Assembly (NCBI RefSeq): GCF_001886185.1
Contig: NZ_JXLA01000010.1
Span: forward strand, 60,540-124,539
Length of the DNA: 64,000 nt
Source of the DNA: Enterococcus raffinosus
GTDB lineage: Bacteria > Bacillota > Bacilli > Lactobacillales > Enterococcaceae
Direction: 5' to 3'
Shown here: in pieces, positions 45,772 to 54,135 of the stretch
Numbering within the stretch: position 1 is the stretch's first letter
How the letters are laid out: each line of letters opens with the position of its first letter
The notes under the pieces: generated by a model
The model's input: the letters and a program-made list of their open reading frames with translations, nothing else
What the model was told of the DNA's origin: nothing
Database searches by the model: none
Translations under genes and position numbers: made by a program

Positions 45772-46748
45772 TGTGTGAGATTAGTATTATAGTTCCTGTC
45801 TATAATGTAGAAAAATATATTAGAAAATGTATTGACTCTATTTTGAATCAAACTTTTAGAGATTTTGAATTAATTTTAGTAGATGACGGATCTCCAGATA
45901 ATTCTGGTGCTATTTGTGATCAATATGCCAAAAAAGATTCTCGTATCAGAGTAATCCATAAAGAAAATGGTGGACTAAGTAGCGCAAGAAATGCTGGCAT
46001 CGAAGTTGCTCAAGGAAAATATTTGGGTTTTGTTGATAGTGATGATTACATTGCTGAAGATATGTATGAACTTCTGCATAACAATATTATAAAGGAAGGT
46101 GCGGATTTATCTATTTGTGGAATCTATGACGTTTATAAACAGAAGACTCCTAAAGTTTTACCTGAGTTTAGAAAAGTTTGTACTAAGGATGAAATGATAA
46201 AAATGATTTTAGAAGCTAAGTTGGTTTCTGTTCATGCAGTAAATAAACTATATAAACGAGATCTTTTCAAAATGATTAGGTATCCAGTTGGAATCATTAC
46301 AGAAGATGCAGCAATAATTTTTCAAGTATTAGATCAGTGCAAAAAAATAATAGTTGATACTAATCAAAAATATTTCTATTTTCATAGAGATGAAAGTATA
46401 TCTAGCAAAAATTTTTCTCCCAGAGATTTAGATACTATCAAAGTTTGGAAAACTAATGAAGAATGGATATCAAAAAAATACCCTTTGTTTAAAACCGAAG
46501 TACACACTCGTGTGTGTTGGGCAAATTTTATTGTTCTTGATAAATTAGTACTTTCTGATAAATCAGGAGAATCCAAAAATATTTCAAAAAGTATTCGAAA
46601 GTTTTTACTTAATAATTTTTCATTTATTATGAGTAACGATAGATTAACAAAGGGGAGAAAGATATCATTACTGTTTTTATTGTTTGGAACAACAATGTAT
46701 AAACTCCCTGTAAAGTATCAGTATAATTTACTGAAGGCCAAGAATTAA
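45771..46748 (+). CDS. GT2 glycosyltransferase
   Basis: A 325-residue GT-A enzyme with ISIIVPVYNVEKYIRKCIDSIL, LVDDGSPDNS, NGGLSSARNAGIEVA and FVDSDDYI (DxD). TEDAA in the middle is the probable base region. It resembles the large CpsJ/WcaA-like group found in capsule loci. ATG 45771 overlaps the TAA of the SDR gene (TAATG), so translation is coupled. Confidence 0.87.
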   Translation: MCEISIIVPVYNVEKYIRKCIDSILNQTFRDFELILVDDGSPDNSGAICDQYAKKDSRIRVIHKENGGLSSARNAGIEVAQGKYLGFVDSDDYIAEDMYELLHNNIIKEGADLSICGIYDVYKQKTPKVLPEFRKVCTKDEMIKMILEAKLVSVHAVNKLYKRDLFKMIRYPVGIITEDAAIIFQVLDQCKKIIVDTNQKYFYFHRDESISSKNFSPRDLDTIKVWKTNEEWISKKYPLFKTEVHTRVCWANFIVLDKLVLSDKSGESKNISKSIRKFLLNNFSFIMSNDRLTKGRKISLLFLLFGTTMYKLPVKYQYNLLKAKN

Positions 46749-46771
46749 AAGAAAGTGGATAATTATTTTTT

Positions 46772-48313
46772 ATGAAAAAGAGCAGATTAGAATATTCAAT
46801 CCTTAATTCATCTATATCGATGTTCATTTATATATTTAGACTATTAATACAATTTGTAGCTAGAAGCTTTTTTATTCATTATCTAGGGGCTGAGTATCTA
46901 GGACTTAACGGGCTATTTAGTAATATTTTGAGTTTCCTCTCTTTAGCTGAATTAGGTATAGGTACTTCCATTGTTTTTTCTCTATACAAACCATTAGCAG
47001 AAAATGATGAGAAACATATAGTGTCACTCATAAGACTGTATAAAAAAGCCTATGAGATGATAGGTCTAGCAGTAGGTATTATCGGACTAATTATTATTCC
47101 TCTCCTTCCCCTGATAATAAAGGATAGCAATAATATAGCAATGATAAATATTTATCTTTATTATATACTTTTCTTGATGAATTCTGTCGTGAGTTACTTC
47201 TTTACATATAAGCGTTCCTTAATTATTGCGGATCAAAAAAACTATTTAGTGGCATTGAACGATTTTGTTTTTCTATTAGTACTAAATGTTATCCAAATCA
47301 TCTTTTTATACTTGTTTAAAAATTTCACTATTTTTTTGGTCACTCAGATTTTATTTACGCTGATCGGAAATATTAGTATTTCTATTATTACAGATAGAAA
47401 ATATCCGTTTTTAAAGAAAGTTACTCCAGAGAAAATAGAACCTGAATTGAAGCAAGAAATAAAGAAGAATGTTATAGGAAATATGTCCTCGAAACTTGGT
47501 GGGGTTATTGTGATGGGGACTGATAATATACTAATTTCTGGTTTTGTAGGATTAACAGCGGTCGGGATATACTCTAACTATTCATTAATAATAGTCAGTA
47601 TACAGAACTTGTGTAAACAAATTACTAATTCAATCACTGCAAGTTTAGGAAATTTTGCTGTTTCTGGGGATAGTAAACGAGCGAATCAATTATATGATAA
47701 CCATTTATTTGTGAATCATACACTAATTTATTTTTTCTCTGTAATAACGTTTAATGTGATCAATCCGTTCGTTAGTTTATGGTTAGGTAAAAGTTTCACT
47801 TTACCATTAATGACTGTTACATTAGTAATGATAAATTTTGTAGTTCAAGTTTATAGAAATACAAATATTATTTTTATTGAATCATTCGGACTTTACTGGC
47901 AGCAAAGATATAAACCCATTATTGAAGCAAGCATGAACTTGCTAGTTTCCTTGATATTTTTAATAGTATTTAAAATGGGAATTAACGGGGTTCTTTTAGG
48001 CACCATAATATCGTCTATTGGCTTTGTTTTCTGGTTTGAGATATATATAGTTTCTCGTTACTCCCTCAATATAAAAATGAGAGAAAAGGCAATAAAGTAT
48101 TTTAAATATTTCTTTCATCTTATATTATCAATGCTAATTATATATATATTTAATAATTTCCAATTGTTAGTTTTTAGTGCAGATTTAATCGGATTAATTT
48201 TTCGGATTTTTTTTACTTTTGTTTTAGCATTAGCTATTTATTTAGCACTGTATTTTAAAAGTAGTGAGTTTAAATTTGTTCTGGGAATTGTTAAGAAGAT
48301 TATTCGGAGGTGA
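46772..48313 (+). CDS. Wzx-type polysaccharide flippase
   Basis: A 513-residue membrane protein with about 12-14 hydrophobic segments. The N-terminal motif FFIHYLGAEYLGLNGLFSNILSFLSLAELGIG is typical of Wzx/MATE-like oligosaccharide flippases in Firmicutes capsule loci. It should move the lipid-linked repeat unit begun by the EpaR-like enzyme to the outer face. The coding sequence is very A+T-rich: 47101-47160 has 16 G or C out of 60, by hand count. Confidence 0.9.
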   Translation: MKKSRLEYSILNSSISMFIYIFRLLIQFVARSFFIHYLGAEYLGLNGLFSNILSFLSLAELGIGTSIVFSLYKPLAENDEKHIVSLIRLYKKAYEMIGLAVGIIGLIIIPLLPLIIKDSNNIAMINIYLYYILFLMNSVVSYFFTYKRSLIIADQKNYLVALNDFVFLLVLNVIQIIFLYLFKNFTIFLVTQILFTLIGNISISIITDRKYPFLKKVTPEKIEPELKQEIKKNVIGNMSSKLGGVIVMGTDNILISGFVGLTAVGIYSNYSLIIVSIQNLCKQITNSITASLGNFAVSGDSKRANQLYDNHLFVNHTLIYFFSVITFNVINPFVSLWLGKSFTLPLMTVTLVMINFVVQVYRNTNIIFIESFGLYWQQRYKPIIEASMNLLVSLIFLIVFKMGINGVLLGTIISSIGFVFWFEIYIVSRYSLNIKMREKAIKYFKYFFHLILSMLIIYIFNNFQLLVFSADLIGLIFRIFFTFVLALAIYLALYFKSSEFKFVLGIVKKIIRR

Positions 48314-48317
48314 GAAA

Positions 48318-49457
48318 TTGAAGATAGGAATATTATCTCCAGCGTTTGAACTGGGTGGCGCTAGTAAGGTTTCAACCTATATAGGTAACTTACTTCAAAG
48401 TGAAGGAAATGAAGTTTTTTACATTTCATATTTAGAAAGTGCTAGACCTGATAGCTCTGGTAATTACTATAATATATTTAGAGAAAAAAATTTCTTTTCG
48501 CAGTATATTAGCAAATCAATGAAGTATTTGGAGTTTAAAAGATATGGCTATTTTTCACCAGATAAGTATGTAAAAAAAGAACTTGGACTTTTGCAAGAGA
48601 TTGTCAAAAAAGAGAATCCTGATGTGATAATCTTTAATACTTTTATTCCTGCAGTTCTTTTTTCCTCATTTATCAAAAAAAATTTTCCAAGTATAAAAAT
48701 GATCACTTGGATGCACTCAGATCCAGAGTATAGTTTAAATCATATTGCTAAATATTATAAAAAGATTTTTAAAAACAGTTTTAAGCAAGTTGATAGGGTT
48801 GTTTGCTTATCTGATGATGTAAAAAATATTGTATCTCAGTATGGTGCTAATGCAGAGGTTATATATAATCCTTTAACATTATCAGAACACGGTGTTAGTG
48901 AACTGTCTGATAATGTTATATCTTTTACTGCTCGTCTAGATATTAATGTAAAAGGAATTGATTATTTGTGCGAATTGGCTGACTTTATTCCTGATAACTG
49001 GGTTATACGTATTGCTGGGGATGGAACTAAAGATGAAAAAAAACAATTACAGGATTTGATTGAAAAAAATAAAGTCGAAAAGAAAATCAATTTTGTAGGA
49101 CCATTATATGGTAAAAATCTTGTTGAGCACTATTTAAATAGTTCGATTTTTATTTCCACCTCACGAACCGAAGGCCTACCACTAGTAATGATTGAGGCAA
49201 TTTCTTTTGGAGTACCTATAGTTAGCTTTGATCACAACGGTGGAAAAGAAATCTTGTCTAATGGAAAATATGGGGTTTTGGTACCAAACAATGATGTTTC
49301 CTTAATGGGAAAAGAAATAAATAAAATTATCGATGATCGTTCACTTCTTGAGAATTATCAGAATCTTTCATTGAAAAGGTCTAAGGATTTCTCTATCAAT
49401 ATAATTATTCAAAAATGGAAATCTTTACTTAACGATTTAGTTTTGGAGGGAAAATAA
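48318..49457 (+). CDS. GT4 glycosyltransferase
   Basis: A 379-residue GT-B protein of family GT4: an N-terminal MKIGILSPAFELGGASKVSTYIG, then FTARLDINVKGIDYLCELA as the donor-site start and SRTEGLPLVMIEAISFGVPIVSFDHNGGKEIL with the conserved E-x7-E. It starts at TTG 48318, with GGAGGTG 5 bases upstream, four bases past the flippase stop. The 18-codon frame extension overlaps the flippase gene and was not chosen. Confidence 0.88.
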   Translation: MKIGILSPAFELGGASKVSTYIGNLLQSEGNEVFYISYLESARPDSSGNYYNIFREKNFFSQYISKSMKYLEFKRYGYFSPDKYVKKELGLLQEIVKKENPDVIIFNTFIPAVLFSSFIKKNFPSIKMITWMHSDPEYSLNHIAKYYKKIFKNSFKQVDRVVCLSDDVKNIVSQYGANAEVIYNPLTLSEHGVSELSDNVISFTARLDINVKGIDYLCELADFIPDNWVIRIAGDGTKDEKKQLQDLIEKNKVEKKINFVGPLYGKNLVEHYLNSSIFISTSRTEGLPLVMIEAISFGVPIVSFDHNGGKEILSNGKYGVLVPNNDVSLMGKEINKIIDDRSLLENYQNLSLKRSKDFSINIIIQKWKSLLNDLVLEGK

Positions 49458-49458
49458 A

Positions 49459-50853
49459 TTGAGTTATATAGGTTCTAAAATAAATTCTTGGCGTGAATAT
49501 TACTTATACTTGTTTTTTATAGGTATGGTTATTCGAGCTATCAATTTTTATAGCTTACTACCACAAACATTTGATAGTATTTTCTTTAGAATATTAGGTA
49601 TTTTAGGTATTTTGTTACTCCTGTTAGATGTGTTTGTAAATATAAGAGGAAGGAATTTTCCGTATAATATACTATTGTCCTTGTATATAGTGATTTTAGT
49701 TATTACAACCTTTGTTAACAGACAATATGGAATGAGCGAAAATTTAAAAACTATAATGTGGGCTGTATTACAATATTTTGTGATTTACCAGTTTGCATTT
49801 GACAATCCCAATAACGAAGTTTTTTTTAATAGAATTAGTTTGAGTTTTATATATAGTTGGTTCGTTTTGTCTATGTCTTCGATGGTGCTATTTTTTAGTA
49901 AGTTTGGATATGAGAAGTATTATGATGCTAGGCATAGAATTAGAGTGGGATTTTTAGAATCTCGTCTGTTCGGGGTGTATTCTGATATAAACAATGGAGC
50001 TATAGCTGCTTTAGCAGTGATAGTTTTGTCTTTGTTTTTTTTGTATCATAAAAGAGTACGTGGTGTTTCAAAAGCTATATTGATGTGTAGCTTACCGTTA
50101 CAATTTATATATATAGTTTTGAGTGGATCTAGATCCACCTATTTGATAAGTATAGCAGTTTTGTTTATAGCTATATTTATAATTATGATAAAGAAAAAAA
50201 ATATCGATAACTATTTTTATAGATTTTTAAAGGCCAGTTTTTATTCTATTCTATCCATAACTATGCTAATAGGAATATACAATGGAACAAAATGGGGGTT
50301 CCAAGAAATATTACCGCATTTAAAAGGGATTAATTTAGATAAATCTACAGCTAATTTTAGTGGGAACGAAGTTAATGTAAATAATTTCCCTAATGATTCT
50401 TTGGTGAGAAAGGATGTAGCCGAGAATGCAGATGTTTCGAATGCTCGTCTAACAATATGGAAGAGTGCATTTGATTTGTTTAAAACGAATATGGTAATTG
50501 GAATATCTCCCAAAAATTTAGTTACATACGCGCAGGAAGTTCTTCCGAATGGCTACATTGCTAAGGTAGGAATTGCAATTCATAATGCGTACTTAAATAT
50601 TTTAACTTCCACAGGTATACTTGGATTTATAACATTTTTTTCCTTTTTATTACGAAGTTTTATTCTGAATATAAGAAAAATTTCAAAGAAAAGCTTTCAA
50701 GTTTCTAACTATAGATTCTTTTATTGTTTGATCCTGTTAATGTATGCTTTGTATGCATGTTTAAATAATGAGTTAGTATATGAGAATACTGTCGGAACTT
50801 TCATTTTTTGGCTATTTTTAGGTCGAGTGAATAGTGCGAATAACATCGATTAA
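49459..50853 (+). CDS. Wzy-like O-antigen/capsule polymerase
   Basis: A 464-residue membrane protein with about 11-12 hydrophobic segments. A large extracytoplasmic loop (about 280-370) contains SNARLTIWKSAFDLF and GIAIHNAYLNILTSTGILGF, the same arginine-W and H-N-x-Y pattern as Wzy/WaaL proteins. It should polymerise repeat units at the outer face. The start is TTG 49459, with GGAGGG 8 bases upstream. Next to the flippase, it completes a Wzx/Wzy pair. Confidence 0.8.
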   Translation: MSYIGSKINSWREYYLYLFFIGMVIRAINFYSLLPQTFDSIFFRILGILGILLLLLDVFVNIRGRNFPYNILLSLYIVILVITTFVNRQYGMSENLKTIMWAVLQYFVIYQFAFDNPNNEVFFNRISLSFIYSWFVLSMSSMVLFFSKFGYEKYYDARHRIRVGFLESRLFGVYSDINNGAIAALAVIVLSLFFLYHKRVRGVSKAILMCSLPLQFIYIVLSGSRSTYLISIAVLFIAIFIIMIKKKNIDNYFYRFLKASFYSILSITMLIGIYNGTKWGFQEILPHLKGINLDKSTANFSGNEVNVNNFPNDSLVRKDVAENADVSNARLTIWKSAFDLFKTNMVIGISPKNLVTYAQEVLPNGYIAKVGIAIHNAYLNILTSTGILGFITFFSFLLRSFILNIRKISKKSFQVSNYRFFYCLILLMYALYACLNNELVYENTVGTFIFWLFLGRVNSANNID

Positions 50854-50905
50854 TAGTAGAAATTATTAGTAGAATTTGTAAGTATAAATGAAATGAGGGA
50901 TTAAT

Positions 50906-51856
50906 ATGCAAAACTATCTTATAACTGGCGGTGCTGGCTTCATAGGCTCTACATTAGCGAATCATTTATCCAAAGAAAATTCAGTAATAGTAGTTGATGA
51001 TCTATCTATGGGAAAAAAACAGAACTTAGATAACAATTCAAATCTCAAATTTATCAATGGTTCTGTTACAGATGAGTCACTCATGCAAGAAGTTCTTTCA
51101 AATAATACGTTTGACTATATTTTCCATTTAGCAGCAATTGCTAGTGTGGCTGATTCTGTTGAGAGACCTGTGGAAACGCATCAAATCAATTTCGAAAGTG
51201 TTCTAATGTTGTTAGAGTTGATCAGAAAGTACCAAAATAATTTGAAGCGTTTAGTCTTCAGTTCATCAGCCGCAGTGTATGGTGATGAACCCACGTTACC
51301 TAAGAAAGAAGAATCAGTAATTCGGCCTTTGACTCCGTATGCAGTTGACAAATTTGCTGCTGAACAATACGTGTTGGATTACAATCACCTATATGGTGTA
51401 AATACAAGCGCGGTACGCTTCTTTAACGTTTATGGACCAAACCAGAACCCAGAATCACCATATAGTGGTGTCATTTCAATTCTGGTTGATCGGTATAAAA
51501 AGATACAGGAACAAAAGGATACAGAGTTTACGCTGTTCGGGGATGGATCACAATCTCGTGATTTTGTTTTCATTGAGGATGTCATTCAAGCATTGTTGTT
51601 AGTAGCAAGTAAAGAGGAAGCGTTAGGTAAACAATTTAATGTTGGTACTGGTAGTGCGATTACTTTGAATGAGTTGATTGACGTTATCGATGAAGCACTA
51701 AATGTAAGGTTAACTGTTAGGAACGAGCCTGAGAGAGAAGGCGACATTAGAGATTCAGTTGCTGATATTTCTAGATTGAAGGGATTAGGTTATCAACCTA
51801 ACTTTAGTGTTCAAGAAGGCATGAAGAAATATTTGAAATCTGAAAACTTGATTTAA
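50906..51856 (+). CDS. UDP-sugar 4-epimerase (GalE/WbpP-like extended SDR)
   Basis: A 316-residue extended SDR with [42 protein letters not shown] and YAVDKFAAEQYV (catalytic Tyr-x3-Lys), and FGDGSQSRDFVFIEDV. This pattern matches UDP-GlcNAc or UDP-glucose C4 epimerases, so it may supply UDP-GalNAc or UDP-Gal to the decoration transferases. GAGGGA precedes ATG 50906. A hairpin terminator follows. Confidence 0.85.
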   Translation: MQNYLITGGAGFIGSTLANHLSKENSVIVVDDLSMGKKQNLDNNSNLKFINGSVTDESLMQEVLSNNTFDYIFHLAAIASVADSVERPVETHQINFESVLMLLELIRKYQNNLKRLVFSSSAAVYGDEPTLPKKEESVIRPLTPYAVDKFAAEQYVLDYNHLYGVNTSAVRFFNVYGPNQNPESPYSGVISILVDRYKKIQEQKDTEFTLFGDGSQSRDFVFIEDVIQALLLVASKEEALGKQFNVGTGSAITLNELIDVIDEALNVRLTVRNEPEREGDIRDSVADISRLKGLGYQPNFSVQEGMKKYLKSENLI

Positions 51857-51865
51857 TGTGGGAAG

Positions 51866-51908
51866 TTAACTTGAATTGGTCCATAAATTCAAGTTAATGT
51901 CCTTTTTT
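51866..51908 (+). terminator. Terminator after the epimerase gene
   Basis: A perfect 12-bp A+T-rich inverted repeat (51866-51877 with 51886-51897), with TTTTTT five bases after the stem. Confidence 0.65.
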
Positions 51909-52000
51909 GTAGATACTTCAATTTCGTTTGATTACGTATGGAAATAATTTGGGAACTTTAGTATTCTAGTATTAGCGTTTATTTTAAGGAGATTAGTGAA

Positions 52001-52939
52001 ATGACAGAAAGTATTGCAATATTGCTTCCTTGTTATAACGAGGCGATGACAATTAAAAAGGTAATTAATGATTTTCAAAAAGAACTACCAAGTGCAGATA
52101 TTTATGTTTATGACAATAATTCAACAGATGACACATATCAGATTGCATTGAATGAGGGAGCAATCGTTCGAAAAGAACCAAGGCAAGGTAAAGGAAATGT
52201 AATACGTCAAATGTTTTTTGACATTGAGGCAGACTTCTATTTAATGGTAGATGGCGATGATACTTATCCAGCAGAAGCCTGTCACGAGTTATTAAGAGCT
52301 TTAAAAGAAAATCGTGCAGACATGGTTATTGGTGATAGATTATCCAATGGAACATATTTTAACGAAAATAAGAGAGCTTTCCATGATTTTGGGAATAACT
52401 TAGTTAAAAATTCAATCAATTGGCTGTATAAAGCTAATATTAAAGATGTGATGACTGGTTATAGAGGTTTCAACAGGCTGTTTGTTAAGAGTTTTCCTGT
52501 CATGAGCAGTGGTTTTCAAATTGAAACTGAATTTACGATTCATTCTTTAGATAAGAGATTTAAGTTAGTTGAAATACCTATTGATTACCGCGATCGACCA
52601 GAAGGAAGTGAGTCTAAACTAGATACTTTTTCTGATGGAATTAAAGTTTTAATGACAATTTTTAAGATGTTCAAGGATTATAAACCGCTATTTTTCTTTT
52701 CTATATGGTTTTTGGTGTTTTTCGTATTAAGTATATTAGTGGGTATCCCGGTAATTACAGAGTTTGTACGTGATGGCTTCATAAGCAAAATTCCATCTGC
52801 AATTTTGGCCACAGGTTTAATGACTCTCTCGTTGTTACTTTTAGTAACTGGGTTGATATTAGATACGGTTGTTACTAACGATAAAAAAGATTACGAATTA
52901 AACTTGTACCGTATTTATGCGACAAGGAACGTAAAATGA
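52001..52939 (+). CDS. Polyprenyl-phosphate glycosyltransferase (DPM/GtrB-like)
   Basis: A 312-residue GT2 enzyme with IAILLPCYNEAMTI, VYDNNSTDDT, MVDGDDTYPAEA and DVMTGYRGFNR, followed by two C-terminal membrane segments. This is the dolichol-phosphate-mannose-synthase type, which charges undecaprenyl phosphate with one sugar from a UDP donor for use outside the cell. The two large membrane proteins that follow are the obvious partners. AAGGAG precedes ATG 52001, and its stop overlaps the next start. Confidence 0.88.
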   Translation: MTESIAILLPCYNEAMTIKKVINDFQKELPSADIYVYDNNSTDDTYQIALNEGAIVRKEPRQGKGNVIRQMFFDIEADFYLMVDGDDTYPAEACHELLRALKENRADMVIGDRLSNGTYFNENKRAFHDFGNNLVKNSINWLYKANIKDVMTGYRGFNRLFVKSFPVMSSGFQIETEFTIHSLDKRFKLVEIPIDYRDRPEGSESKLDTFSDGIKVLMTIFKMFKDYKPLFFFSIWFLVFFVLSILVGIPVITEFVRDGFISKIPSAILATGLMTLSLLLLVTGLILDTVVTNDKKDYELNLYRIYATRNVK

Positions 52940-54135
52940 AGAAAATTATAAAATTATTAGGTGGTCTACTCATATTTTACGTATTTGGAATGACACTGAC
53001 TTATATGATTCCCAGTAAAAGTATAAATGAAAACGTAGCAGACTCCATGGCAGCATTAAATAAAGAAAAAGAGTATCCTTCGGTGAATTTATTTGATGAA
53101 AAAGCTACTAGATTAGATAATTTTACAGATAAAATAATGATTGATAAAGCCAGAGGAACAAAAGAGAGTTCTATAAAACAAGGAATGTTTGTTAATGGCT
53201 ATCCCAGGTACTGGCATGGTTATCAAATCTTTTTAAGACCGTTGTTAATAGTATTTAATTATTCAGTGATTAGACAGATTTATGGTTTAATTTTAGTTTT
53301 ATTGATAGGTATAAATTTTTATTTATATTTAAAAAAACTAGATATATTTATAGCGTTTAGTTTTTTGTCTAGTTTATACTTTATAAGAACTTACATCTTC
53401 TTCTTAAGTATGCAGTTTTCAAATGTATTCTTCGTGATGCTAATTTTCAATATGTTTTTGTTGAAAAATTCCGAGAAGGATATTTCTAATAAACAGTATT
53501 TTCTCTATTTTTTAACTATTGGTTCATTAACAAACTTTTTCGATTTATTGACAGTACCTTTAGTTACATTAGGAATTCCTTTAATTACAGTATTTTATTT
53601 AAATTTGAAAAAGATAAGTCTTTCTAGTGAAATTTCTTTTAACTATTTGAAATCTATCTTACTTAATTCTTTTTCTTGGGGAATAGGATATGGAATAACT
53701 TGGTTGAGTAAGTGGCTACTCGCATCATTAGTTTTAAGAAAGAATATTTTAGCAGATGCGTTTAGAACTATCATTTTCAGAACGGAAGGGGATAAGAATG
53801 TTCCTCTAAATAGAATTTATATGTACGAAAACAATATAAATACTATGTTCAATAAATTCTATGTAGTCCTCATAGCATGTACGATTATTCTTACAATAAT
53901 AATACTTATAAAGGAAAGAGAGCATATAATAAGTAGAATCAGTTTGAATAGCCTATATATATTGTTAATGGTTGTATATCCTTACATTTGGTATACTGTT
54001 TTAGCAGGACACTCACAGGTTCATTATTGGTTTACTTATAGATTGCAAATAATAGCTGTCTTTTCACTATTGTCTTTTTTATCCTATATTATCAGCTCCC
54101 TTTTCAATTCTAAAAAAAAGGAAATAGAAATATGA
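52936..54135 (+). CDS. Polytopic membrane protein of the glycosylation cassette
   Basis: A 399-residue protein with about eight or nine membrane segments and a long extracytoplasmic loop after the first one (about residues 25-95), like GT-C glycosyltransferases. I see no clear family motif. Its start overlaps the stop of the GtrB-like gene (ATGA-type overlap), and its own stop overlaps the next gene, so the three are one translational unit. Flippase or glycosyltransferase is possible. It is very A+T-rich. Confidence 0.6.
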   Translation: MKKIIKLLGGLLIFYVFGMTLTYMIPSKSINENVADSMAALNKEKEYPSVNLFDEKATRLDNFTDKIMIDKARGTKESSIKQGMFVNGYPRYWHGYQIFLRPLLIVFNYSVIRQIYGLILVLLIGINFYLYLKKLDIFIAFSFLSSLYFIRTYIFFLSMQFSNVFFVMLIFNMFLLKNSEKDISNKQYFLYFLTIGSLTNFFDLLTVPLVTLGIPLITVFYLNLKKISLSSEISFNYLKSILLNSFSWGIGYGITWLSKWLLASLVLRKNILADAFRTIIFRTEGDKNVPLNRIYMYENNINTMFNKFYVVLIACTIILTIIILIKEREHIISRISLNSLYILLMVVYPYIWYTVLAGHSQVHYWFTYRLQIIAVFSLLSFLSYIISSLFNSKKKEIEI

